Of a stretch of 34,750 nt of DNA, positions 15,935 through 24,900 are shown piece after piece. The stretch's first letter is position 1, and each line of letters begins with the position of its first letter. The stretch covers positions 1-34,750 of the forward strand of contig QIKY01000126.1 of the NCBI GenBank assembly GCA_003233175.1, written 5' to 3'. The translations under genes and the position numbers were made by a program. This DNA is from Planctomycetaceae bacterium. GTDB taxonomy: Bacteria; Planctomycetota; Planctomycetia; Pirellulales; Pirellulaceae. The notes below the pieces were generated by a model. That model worked only from the letters and a program-made list of their open reading frames with translations. It was not told where the DNA came from and did not search any database.

Positions 15935-17729
15935 GAGCAGTTTCTTCTCCGTCGGACGACTCCGGCGGCGGCTGCGTTTGCGGGTAAAAATCGGTATCGA
16001 CTTCAGGCGAACCATACTCGTAGGGCCCCCGATACACCACCGGCTGGAAGTCGAAATTTCCGTGGCCGGGCGGGCTTGGCGCCGCCCACTCCAACGAGTT
16101 GGCGCCCCAGGGATTTCGCCCCACGCGCTGCCCCCAGAACATGCTCGTGATGAAGTTGTAAGCAAAAATAATCTGCGTCGTGACCATGAGAATCGCACAC
16201 ACGCTCATGAATTGATTGAGTCCCAACAGGTGGCGGAATGTTTCATAATGGTAGGGGTCGGCCAGTCGGCGGGGAAAGCCCACCGCTCCCAAAATGTGCA
16301 TCGGGTAAAACGTGCCGTTGAGAAAGATGAACGTCAGGAAAAAATGCCATTTGCCCAACGTTTCGTTCATCATGCGGCCGAACATCTTGGGGAACCAGAA
16401 ATAGATCGCGCCAAAAACCGCCATCGCCGTGCCGGCAAACAGCACGTAATGGAAATGGGCCACAATGAAGTACGTATCGTGGATGAAAATATCGACCGGC
16501 GTGGCCGCCATGAAAATGCCCGAAAGCCCGCCGATAATGAACATCGAAACGAACGACAACGCGAACAACATCGGCGTGGTGAATTGAATTTTGCCGCCCC
16601 AAATGGTGCCCAGCCAATTAAAGACCTTTACCGCGCTAGGCAGCGCGATCATCATCGTGGCCACCATGAACGTCATGCCGAGAACAGGATTCATCCCCGA
16701 GACAAACATATGGTGGCCCCACACAATGAAGCCCAGCCCCGCGATTCCCGAAATGGAATAGACCATCGGTTTGTAACCGAAGAGCGGCTTGCGAGCGAAG
16801 CACGAGATAATATCCGAGACCATGCCCATTGCGGGCAGAATCATGATGTACACAGCCGGGTGCGAATAAAACCAAAACAAGTGCTGCCAGAGCAACGGCT
16901 GCCCGCCGCCCGCCATGGCGACGGAATTGTTCACCACCAACCCTTCCGGAATAAAAAACCCGGTATTGATCAGCCGGTCGAGCACTTGCATGAAACCGGC
17001 GGCTGTGAGCACCGGCAAGGCGAACGCTTGTAGCAACGCCGTGATAAACATGCCCCAGATGGTCATCGGCAGACGGAACATCGTCATGCCGGGGGCGCGC
17101 ATCTGGATGATGGTGGTCATGTAGTTGATCGACCCCATCATGGACGAAATCCCCACGAAGGTCACACCGAACAGCCAGAACGTTTGTGCATGGCCGCTTC
17201 CGGGCGCCGCTTGTTCCATGACCGAGAGCGGCGGGTACGATGTCCAACCGCCGGCGGCGCCGTTTCCTGGCATGAAGAACGTGGCGCCAATGCAAATGAA
17301 CGCCGGCCACATGAACCAGTAACTCAGCATGTTGAGCGTGGGAAAGGCCATGTCGTCGGCGCCGATCATGAGCGGAATCAGGTAGTTTCCGAAGGCGCCG
17401 GCCAGAATCGGGATGATCACGAAAAAGATCATCACCGTGGCATGCATGGTGAAGAGCATGGTGTAAAACTCAGGCGAAACCTGACCGCCTTCAGCGGAAA
17501 ACAGCATGCGGCCGATAACCGGCATTTCCGCCCAGGGCCAGGCCAGTTGCCAGCGAATACCCAACGCCAACAGACCGCCCACCAAAAACCACAACAGCGT
17601 GGAAAATAAAAACTGCAGCCCGATGATTTTATGATCGCGCGAAAACACATAGGTGCTGACAAAGGCGCCAATGGAGCCGCTCGATGTATGGGCGGGGCCG
17701 GCTTCCGCCCCGATGGTTGCGCCGCTCAT
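15924..17729 (-). CDS. ctaD: Cytochrome c oxidase subunit I, A2 type
   Basis: This is the catalytic subunit (601 residues) of a haem-copper oxidase. Haem a ligands are His95 (FTMHATVM) and His427; haem a3 is bound by His425 (VAHFHYVL). CuB is bound by His290 and His339-His340 (WGHHMF). Tyr294 in SHPAVYIMILP is the expected cross-linked tyrosine. The usual D-channel glutamate of HPEVY is replaced: the sequence reads YSHPAVY (Tyr288, Ser289, Ala292), the known signature of A2-type oxidases such as Rhodothermus caa3. Twelve membrane helices are apparent, plus a Pro/Gly-rich tail. It starts two bases behind the stop of subunit II. Confidence 0.96.
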   Translation of the reverse strand: MSGATIGAEAGPAHTSSGSIGAFVSTYVFSRDHKIIGLQFLFSTLLWFLVGGLLALGIRWQLAWPWAEMPVIGRMLFSAEGGQVSPEFYTMLFTMHATVMIFFVIIPILAGAFGNYLIPLMIGADDMAFPTLNMLSYWFMWPAFICIGATFFMPGNGAAGGWTSYPPLSVMEQAAPGSGHAQTFWLFGVTFVGISSMMGSINYMTTIIQMRAPGMTMFRLPMTIWGMFITALLQAFALPVLTAAGFMQVLDRLINTGFFIPEGLVVNNSVAMAGGGQPLLWQHLFWFYSHPAVYIMILPAMGMVSDIISCFARKPLFGYKPMVYSISGIAGLGFIVWGHHMFVSGMNPVLGMTFMVATMMIALPSAVKVFNWLGTIWGGKIQFTTPMLFALSFVSMFIIGGLSGIFMAATPVDIFIHDTYFIVAHFHYVLFAGTAMAVFGAIYFWFPKMFGRMMNETLGKWHFFLTFIFLNGTFYPMHILGAVGFPRRLADPYHYETFRHLLGLNQFMSVCAILMVTTQIIFAYNFITSMFWGQRVGRNPWGANSLEWAAPSPPGHGNFDFQPVVYRGPYEYGSPEVDTDFYPQTQPPPESSDGEETAHDA

Positions 17730-17731
17730 CG

Positions 17732-18628
17732 CTACTCTTCTCCCTCACTCGCCGAAAACGAGGATTGTTCCTGCTTGGCATGTTCGGCGGCCAACCAGGA
17801 GTTGAAGTCGTCGGCCGATTCCACGGTCAGACGCCCCTTCATTTTGTAATGTCCCCACCCGCACAATTCCGCACAGACGATATCGTACCGCCCGGTTTTT
17901 CCCGGTAGGAACCAAATAAACTGACGCATGCCGGGCACGACGTCTTGCTTGACACGCGCGTTGGGCAGAAAGAAACTATGCAGCACGTCTTCACTTTCGA
18001 TCTGCAACACAATTTCTTCATTCACCGGCACGTGCAAATCATTGACCGTGAAGACATCGTCCGTGACAAGGTCGTCGTTGGTGCCCAGCAGGCGGTCTTT
18101 CCCGGCGTATCGAATACGCCATTCAAACTGCCGGCCCGTCACGAGAGCCAGCGGCGGTTTGAGTTCGTCGTCGGCGGTGCCCGCGATAAGATCCACCCCG
18201 GGGCCGATGGTCGGCCGCCGCATGCGAGCATTGGCCCAGGCGTTCATTTGATAGATCGCGATAAAGAGCAGCGTGGCGGCCGGTAGGATCGACCACACCA
18301 CTTCCAACGTGTGGCTGCCGTGCATGTACTTCACCGGCTCGGCGTTGCGGTCGGCGTCGTATTTCCAGAGGAACCAAAACAACAGCAGGCTCGTGCCTAT
18401 AAAAACAGTACCGGTCAGGTAAAGAATGAACATGAACAGCCCGTCAATCACGCGAGACGGCTCGTTGATATTCTCCGGAAGCCAGTGATTGTTCAGAGGC
18501 CAAATATCGGCGATCGCCCAGACAAAAAAGGCCACGCCTAAAATCGGCACCAACAAAAATAATATACTCCAAATCCGACCCACGATTCTTCTCCCCACTG
18601 GCTCCCAAAGGAACGATTTGCCGCTCAA
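17732..18628 (-). CDS. ctaC: Cytochrome c oxidase subunit II (CuA subunit)
   Basis: The product has 298 residues. Two membrane helices (about 18-42 and 66-90) are followed by a periplasmic cupredoxin domain. The CuA ligands are complete: His217 (VLHSFFLP), Cys252, Glu254, Cys256, His260 and Met263 in CAELCGWGHYKM. There is no fused haem c, so electrons must come from a separate carrier such as the dihaem cytochrome encoded just upstream. An insertion (about 140-195) carries two similar Asp-rich loops, GPGVDLIAGTADDE and GKDRLLGTNDDLVTDD. The open frame starts with TTG at 18628; GTG codons within the first 20 residues are alternatives. Confidence 0.94.
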   Translation of the reverse strand: MSGKSFLWEPVGRRIVGRIWSILFLLVPILGVAFFVWAIADIWPLNNHWLPENINEPSRVIDGLFMFILYLTGTVFIGTSLLLFWFLWKYDADRNAEPVKYMHGSHTLEVVWSILPAATLLFIAIYQMNAWANARMRRPTIGPGVDLIAGTADDELKPPLALVTGRQFEWRIRYAGKDRLLGTNDDLVTDDVFTVNDLHVPVNEEIVLQIESEDVLHSFFLPNARVKQDVVPGMRQFIWFLPGKTGRYDIVCAELCGWGHYKMKGRLTVESADDFNSWLAAEHAKQEQSSFSASEGEE

Positions 18629-18657
18629 ACTCGCTACTCCGCGCCCCGAACGAAAAC

Positions 18658-19869
18658 TCAGTTACGCTCCCGCTGGAATTTTGGTCCGCTGGTGCGAGCT
18701 TGGCTCAAGGCCTCGTAAGGCAGCGAACGCACGTAGTCGACAAGATGCCATATGTCGTCGGAACCGAGGGTGGCCGGCGCGGCCGGCATCGGCGTGCCCT
18801 CAATGCCGTTTTTAATTCTCCAGTAAATATCGACCGGCCGCCGCCCGCCGCGATACACGCCCTGCCGCAAGTTGCGCGGCCGAATGTTGCGCGGCGAAAA
18901 GGCGCCCAAGGCCACATACTCCGCAGCCAGATGGGGTTTCGTGGGATCGATTTCCTTGGTCCATTCGTCGTAGTCGGTGGTTTGGCCATCGCCCAGCGCG
19001 GTATCGCCATGACACTTCACACAGTTGGCGGTCGTGCCAAAAAACAGCTCTCGCCCGCGTGTGATCGAAGCGATTTTATCGTCATCGACCGGATGCGCCG
19101 GCACTTCGGTGGCTTGCCCGGCGGCGTTCGCCCAGCGGCTCAAAACCATGGAAGTGATATCCTGTATGACCTCCACCTGCTCCGCCACCTGTTCGGCGTC
19201 TTCACCGGGAACGTTCAAGAGCAAATCTTCTTCTTCCAGTTCGGCGTCAATCTCTAAAATGTACGACCGCTCCACTTCGCCGCGAATGGCCAAATATTTC
19301 ACGTATTGAATCAGCGATTCAAGTTCGTCAGCGGCCAAAAGCTTGAAGGAGGGCATGGCCGTGCCGGGAATGCCGTCCACCAAAATACGTTTTAGGTCGG
19401 CGTGCGTGGGCCGACCGCCGACCGGCGTCGACTTGAACTTAAAGGTGCCGCGGCGGTAATCGCGAGGGTAAGGGTTCAAAAACCGGGCCGTTGGACCGCG
19501 GCCATCACCCGTGACGCCATGGCAGTGCGCACAATGTTCTCGATAAAGGCCGCGCCGCGGTGCGGTGTCATCGGTCCGTTCGACAGGCCCCGCCGACATC
19601 TTCAATCTGTCGAGGGAAATGACCGTGGAAACGTCCAGATCGGGCAGCGCCGGGATAGCCGGCTCATCGGGCGTGCCGAATTGCGCTATCAAAATTTCCT
19701 TGACGTTCTTGGCCTGGCTCTTCGTGACGCCTGACTGCTTGTGGGCATACACCGCGTTGAAGTGAAAGGCGGCTTCGGGTGAGTTGCAGCCCGCCTGCAA
19801 CAACAGGCAAACGCCTACGGCGGCGGCCCATGCGCGACCCATCGATTTTCTGCGAAGAATAATTGACAT
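18658..19869 (-). CDS. Dihaem cytochrome c lipoprotein
   Basis: The product has 403 residues. A lipoprotein signal ends in LLLQAGC (Cys28). Two class I cytochrome c domains follow, with CAHCH at 113-117 and CVKCH at 283-287. Likely sixth ligands are the Met in GTAMPSF and in EGTPMPAAP. The link between the domains is acidic (EIDAELEEEDLLLNVPGEDAEQ), as expected for docking to the CuA domain. Immediately upstream of subunit II, it is the best candidate for electron donor to the oxidase and would be anchored on the outer face of the inner membrane. That partnership is inferred from context. Confidence 0.9.
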   Translation of the reverse strand: MSIILRRKSMGRAWAAAVGVCLLLQAGCNSPEAAFHFNAVYAHKQSGVTKSQAKNVKEILIAQFGTPDEPAIPALPDLDVSTVISLDRLKMSAGPVERTDDTAPRRGLYREHCAHCHGVTGDGRGPTARFLNPYPRDYRRGTFKFKSTPVGGRPTHADLKRILVDGIPGTAMPSFKLLAADELESLIQYVKYLAIRGEVERSYILEIDAELEEEDLLLNVPGEDAEQVAEQVEVIQDITSMVLSRWANAAGQATEVPAHPVDDDKIASITRGRELFFGTTANCVKCHGDTALGDGQTTDYDEWTKEIDPTKPHLAAEYVALGAFSPRNIRPRNLRQGVYRGGRRPVDIYWRIKNGIEGTPMPAAPATLGSDDIWHLVDYVRSLPYEALSQARTSGPKFQRERN

Positions 19870-19977
19870 TTGCCTTTGCCGTCTGCCGACGGCCAGTAGG
19901 TTAATAATTATGTGAGCGAAGGAAGCGTGTGTGATTTTTTCTGTCGTTTACCGCAGTGATTCCGCTGAAGAGGCCAT

Positions 19978-20883
19978 TTAGTTAAAGAGCCCCGCATCCA
20001 GACTCACGTTCATGTCGACGGTGGCGTCCTTTTCCAGCGAAATTTTCATGCGGCCCTTGGGCCATTTCACCGGAACGCCGCTGAGCGTGGCTGATTCTAT
20101 ATACGCCGGCAACTCATGCCAAACGCGAAACTCTAATTCCACGCCCGAAGGCACGCGGGGGATCTCGAAATATCCGTCTTTATCGGTGACGGCGAAATAA
20201 GGATTGCCCCGCGTGATCATCCAGGCTTTCATCCAAGGATGAATGCTGCAACTGACGGGAAACGGAGCGCGTTCCTCCCCGCCCGGCGTATACAGGGCGA
20301 ATGAATTGGCGCCGATTGTCTGGTTGAATGGCGTGGCTCGCTGCTTGGGGGTGATGTTTGTGTTATGGCCGATGGGGTCGCTGTTAAGAATCTTCAAGGT
20401 TTGCGTCGACCGCATGGCGAACACGCGGGAAAGAAAAATACATTGCTTCTGGTCGAAGTCGACGGTGGCGGTGGCCGTCGCGACGTCTGCTTCATGCAGC
20501 CAGTTATCGGGGATATCGCTCGTCACATAAAGCAACACGTTGGCCAAACCGCCATCTTTCCCCACCACGATGGCGTTACTGAAAACCGGCGCGCCGCCAG
20601 GCGCACAAATCGCGACGTCGTCGCCCTTCACGGGTAGAAGCGGCATTTTTGGCGGCGAACCATCCAACAAAAAACGGCCTTTGAGCGTGGCGAAACCGGT
20701 GGAGTCGGCCTGCTCCACAGCGGCAGATGAATCGTCTTCGCCCGACTCCACAGTCAACGCCGCTCGCATCGCCTCGGCAATATCCATTTCCGCCTTCGGC
20801 GCCACCGACGAACCGCGCCCGCAACCGCCGAGCATAACCAGCAACGCTGCGAGCAACAGGTAATAAGTCGACGCGCGACGCAT
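19978..20883 (-). CDS. Cupredoxin-like lipoprotein, paralogue 1
   Basis: The product has 301 residues. A lipoprotein signal (VMLGGC, Cys21) is followed by an Asp/Glu/Ser-rich linker and a beta-rich domain carrying a type 1 copper-like set: His173 (PIGHNTNI) and Cys212, His215, Met218 in CSIHPWM. The C-terminal part (about 225-301) resembles a carboxypeptidase-regulatory-like beta sandwich (YFAVTDKDGYFEIPRVPSG). The next gene upstream is a paralogue with the same ligand pattern. A plastocyanin-like electron carrier between the multihaem cytochrome and the dihaem cytochrome or CuA is inferred. An ATG at 20937 would add 18 residues ahead of the signal and is less likely. Confidence 0.8.
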   Translation of the reverse strand: MRRASTYYLLLAALLVMLGGCGRGSSVAPKAEMDIAEAMRAALTVESGEDDSSAAVEQADSTGFATLKGRFLLDGSPPKMPLLPVKGDDVAICAPGGAPVFSNAIVVGKDGGLANVLLYVTSDIPDNWLHEADVATATATVDFDQKQCIFLSRVFAMRSTQTLKILNSDPIGHNTNITPKQRATPFNQTIGANSFALYTPGGEERAPFPVSCSIHPWMKAWMITRGNPYFAVTDKDGYFEIPRVPSGVELEFRVWHELPAYIESATLSGVPVKWPKGRMKISLEKDATVDMNVSLDAGLFN

Positions 20884-21025
20884 CGAACTGATGGTTGCCC
20901 GTAGCGGCGGCTTTTGGGGTGTGAGCGGCGTTGTCATCCGAATTTTTTTGCTGCTGAGGAGAAATCTGAGACAGGAAAATCTGAGACTGGAAAACTGGGT
21001 TGGGAGCGAAAAGCGAACACCTTCG

Positions 21026-21832
21026 TTACCTGTCTTTAAACAGCTTGGGGCTGACGAGCAGATCGCCCATGTTTTCGGTTTGACCATCCTTGACGGTGAT
21101 CTTGAACCGGCCTTTTTTCCATTTCGTGGTCTTGCCGCCTTTTTTGACTTCCTTGACGTAGCCCGATTTCTCCTGCCACACCTGGAGCGTCCATTTGCCG
21201 GCGGGCAGATTTTTAATCTCGAACGCTCCGTTTTCATCGGTCACGGCGAAGTAGGGGTTGTTTTTGACCACCAGCCAGCCGGTCATCCAAGGATGAATCG
21301 AGCAACTCACTCGCGTGGGCAAACGCTCTTGAGCGCTAAATTGCTGTTCGATATCGGAGCCGGCGGGAATAATTGGATTGATCGGCGCGTTGGAAAAACA
21401 ATCGATTTTCGTGTTATGGCCGACGATGTCGGCGTTCGCGATTTTGAGGGTTTGCGTCGTTCGCAACAAGGCCACACGCGGACTAAATCGGCATTTGTCG
21501 TTGGAAAACATAACTTCGGCGTCGGCTGTTTTCTCGTAGGAAGGATGCGGCGTCGGCGGTTTGTCGCGGCGGCCCAAGTACAAATAAACAATCACATTGG
21601 CCACGCCCCGATTCTCGGGATTGACCACCAACGACTCATCCCGCAGGTTGAACTTCCCACAAAATTCGCGATCTTTATTGACCGCGATGGGCCCAGCCTT
21701 CGGGGGAGCGCCATCGTAGACAAACCGCCCTTTAATACTTCCCCAGCCGGCGGCCTGTACATTTGCCGCCGAAGACAGCAGCGACGAACACAGCAACAAT
21801 AATGCGGCGAATAAAACACGTTTGCTAATCAT
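21026..21832 (-). CDS. Cupredoxin-like exported protein, paralogue 2
   Basis: The product has 268 residues and is a paralogue of the downstream gene. It shares the Gly-Arg-Phe beta strand (IKGRFVYDGAPPK), TTQTLKI, the histidine in IVGHNTKI (His139), CSIHPWM (Cys177, His180, Met183) and a C-terminal regulatory-like sandwich (YFAVTDENGAFEIKNLPAG). It differs in having an ordinary cleavable signal peptide (about 1-27, SSAANVQAA) instead of a lipobox, so it should be soluble in the periplasm. The C-terminal tail is very basic (KKGGKTTKWKKGRFK), unlike its acidic-linker paralogue. Copper binding is inferred from the ligand spacing. The start at 21832 is the ATG next to the signal peptide. Confidence 0.8.
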   Translation of the reverse strand: MISKRVLFAALLLLCSSLLSSAANVQAAGWGSIKGRFVYDGAPPKAGPIAVNKDREFCGKFNLRDESLVVNPENRGVANVIVYLYLGRRDKPPTPHPSYEKTADAEVMFSNDKCRFSPRVALLRTTQTLKIANADIVGHNTKIDCFSNAPINPIIPAGSDIEQQFSAQERLPTRVSCSIHPWMTGWLVVKNNPYFAVTDENGAFEIKNLPAGKWTLQVWQEKSGYVKEVKKGGKTTKWKKGRFKITVKDGQTENMGDLLVSPKLFKDR

Positions 21833-21902
21833 GAGCCTGTCCAACCTCCAAAAATTTTCTCGATACCGAGTGTCATAAAAAATGGGTTGCAATTCGATTG
21901 CG

Positions 21903-24900
21903 TTACGGGGCGGGGGTTTCTTTCTCCGGAGGTGCTTCCTTGACCATGCCGGAAACGATTGTCTTCCGTTTTGCGTAATCGTCGTAGTTCATCAAGAAGT
22001 CGACCAAGCCTTCGACTTGCTCCACGCTGCTGCCGGGGTAAAGCTCCTGGCTCACGCCGCCCAAGTGCGGCGCATTCGCTTTATAGGGAACGTTCACCGG
22101 CATGGCGGTGTACGGCAAAAGCCGTTTGGGGTTAGCCAGCCACGTGCGCAGGTAATCGGCATGCAGCCGTTCATAAACGGCCGCCAAATTAGGCGCCTTG
22201 GCGCGAGCGGAGCCCTTGGGCTCGAAGTCGCCCACTAGGTGGCATTTAATGCAGTAGTTGTTGTCGGTCACGATGCGCATCGCGGCGTCGTAGGAACTAA
22301 CGCCTTCAGCCCCCCCCTCAGACCCCCCCCCAGACCCCTTGCCGCCACTGGCGGACGCCCGTTTGAGGAATGCCTGTTGGGCCGCGCTGCGTTGCTCTTC
22401 GCGCCGCCGCGACGTGAACGAGTAAGGATACTCGGCGTTGTCTTTGGCGGCAAAGTAGTTCACCAATTTCTCCGCGTCGTCTGACGAAAGGTTGAATTTC
22501 GGCATACGAAGCAACACCGCCGGACGAATCGGATACGGGTCGATCAAAAAATCATACAGCCATTTCGATTGCACCTTCGCGCCCTCGCCCACCAGCGGCG
22601 GAGGAAGCCAAGCCCATGCCTCGCTCCCCTTGGCGTTAGGATTGACCTGTTTTTCCAATTCCGTAGCCCGACCCAGCAGCGCCCTCGCCAGAACACCGCC
22701 TTGAGCACGCTGTTTCCGGCGAATCATTTCCCAGCGAATGGTCAGCGGCAAAACACCCGACTGATACGTTTCGCCGCCCAGCACCGCCGGCCGCCAAAGA
22801 TCGAAGGCGTATTCCAGCGTGCGAGGATCGTAATCGTCTCCCTCCTCGATCTGATCGCCTTCGTCGTCGTAAACGAGCGGCTTGGCTTCGGCGTCGCCAA
22901 TGGAAGGCATACCGGAAATATGGCCGTGAAGCAAACCTGCGTCATCCACCTCCAGCGAAGCCGCCACTTCGTCGGCGGAAAACTGATGATTCACAAAAGG
23001 AAAGGTTTCAGCGACTGGCTGGGGAAGCAGGTCGCCCTCTTGGAAGGCGATATCCCATTTCTCCGTTTCCAGTAAGTGACAACTGCCGCAATTGAATTTC
23101 GCTAAAATCTTGCGGCCTTCCATGATGGCCTTCTCGCGCGGCGACGGATGATAAACAAACTGATCGGCCGGCGGCTCCGCCACCAAACCAAGCACGAAGG
23201 TGATCACCGCTTCCCGCTCGTCGTTATCAAAGGGGAACTGCGGCATGCGCAGCCATTCATCGTACGTTTTGTTGTGTGTCTTATCGTAGTCGTATCCGCG
23301 AGGGTCGCGAAGCTTCTGGTAGATAAAGCCGGTGCGACTGCCCGACAACAAAGATTCTTCATAAAACGCCGGTAGTTCGTCCGAAGCGCCGACAGCTTCG
23401 GAATGACCAGCCTCCGAATGAGCACTCTCAGATTCACCATGCGCCGCATGCCCCTGGCTTTGCAGGTACTGGCCAATATGCTCGAAGGCTATCTTCGAGG
23501 TGTCTTTTCGGCCCCAGTCGGCGAGCGCGGTTCCGATCGGTTTGGCGTCTTCAAAGCCGGGAATGTCGTGGCAGGCGTAGCAGCCATACTTGCCAATGGT
23601 TTTGTGGCCGATGAACAGCATACGCTGCTTGTCGGAAATGCCCTGCCCGATCAGTTCCACGTCGGAGCCCTTCATCGTGGCGCCGACGTCAGCCGGAATA
23701 CCTTCTTCATAATATTGCCGGGCCTTTCGCTTGAAAAACGCCTTCTCCAGCTTTTCGAGCGAAAAACTCTTCAGCGCGTCTTTCAATTCTCCATCGGGCA
23801 GATTTCCGTCCGCGTCGAATACCAGACCAGCCGGGTACGACGCCGACCAATCGTCCGATCGGCTGGTCAGCAGATACGCCACAATATCGGCCGCGGGGTC
23901 GATCAAGACGCCCTCGGCATTCTTTTCCGCGTCGAGGAACAGGTTCGGCATTTTGGTCCGAACATGGTAGCGAGCCGGCTCCCTGATCCAACTATAGAGC
24001 CAGCGCGGTCCATCAGGATTTCGCTCAGGATCGAACTTGGAGCCAATGCTGGAAAGATCCGGGCCCTGAACGATTGCCGCAGGATCGCGATATTTGGCCA
24101 CCTCGGGAAAGGAATCGTGCGTGTGGCAGGCGAGGCAACCTCGCGTTTCAAAGGCCACTTGCCCTCGTGCGACATCGGCCGGCGCTGCCCCCTCGGGCGG
24201 AGCGATGTAATCGAACTGTTGGCTTCGCTCCAACAAATACGTGGCCAGCGCCGCCGCTTCCAACGGTTCAAAATCGTTTGCTCGATGCATGCTCGAGGCA
24301 TCGTTTTGAATATGCTTGTGCATGCCGAAGAACCTGGGCATGCGCGTGCTAGGGCGAAATTGGAGAGGATTCGTTATCCAATCGAACAAGAACGCCTTAT
24401 CGAGTTTCTTGGCGGCGAAACGCAATGCCGGCCCCGCCTTTCGCAACTCTCCGGGGGTATCGCCTTGCTTGAGTAGCGGAATAAGGTTTTGGGCCACAGC
24501 GGCTAGCACCGGCTCTTCCGACGCTGCATCTTCGGTCAGGGCGGCATACGCCTGCTGCTGCACCCCGGTGCGGTCAGGGTGCGAAATTAGTTCTTCCACC
24601 CAACTTTGAACTTCCGGCGACAGCTGGCCGAACGACTCGAAGCTTTTCAATTGTTGCGCTGCGGCGAACACGTTCGGCTCCAGCCGTAAATCGGGACCGT
24701 TGCGCTCGACGCCGTTATGCCCGTTGATTTCGTGGCAGCCGTAACAGCCGTATTTCTTGATCAATAGATGACCTCGAACCAGCTTCGGCGCGGGGGGTTC
24801 GGGGAACTTCTCACTCGGTTCGAGATCGACCACTTCATGATGGCATTTCAAGCAGGAACTTTCCGCAAAACGCTTCGGCGCCATGGGGAAAATCCAGTGG

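Noticed and set aside
15768..17033. Long plus-strand open frame (421 codons) antisense to oxidase subunit I
   Set aside because: It lies opposite a clearly conserved gene, is rich in His/Arg/Gln typical of the reverse frame of a hydrophobic protein, and shows no recognisable domain.
23403..24476. Plus-strand open frame of 357 codons antisense to the octahaem cytochrome
   Set aside because: The opposite strand carries several CxxCH motifs in a continuous 1557-residue frame; the plus frame has no coherent protein features.
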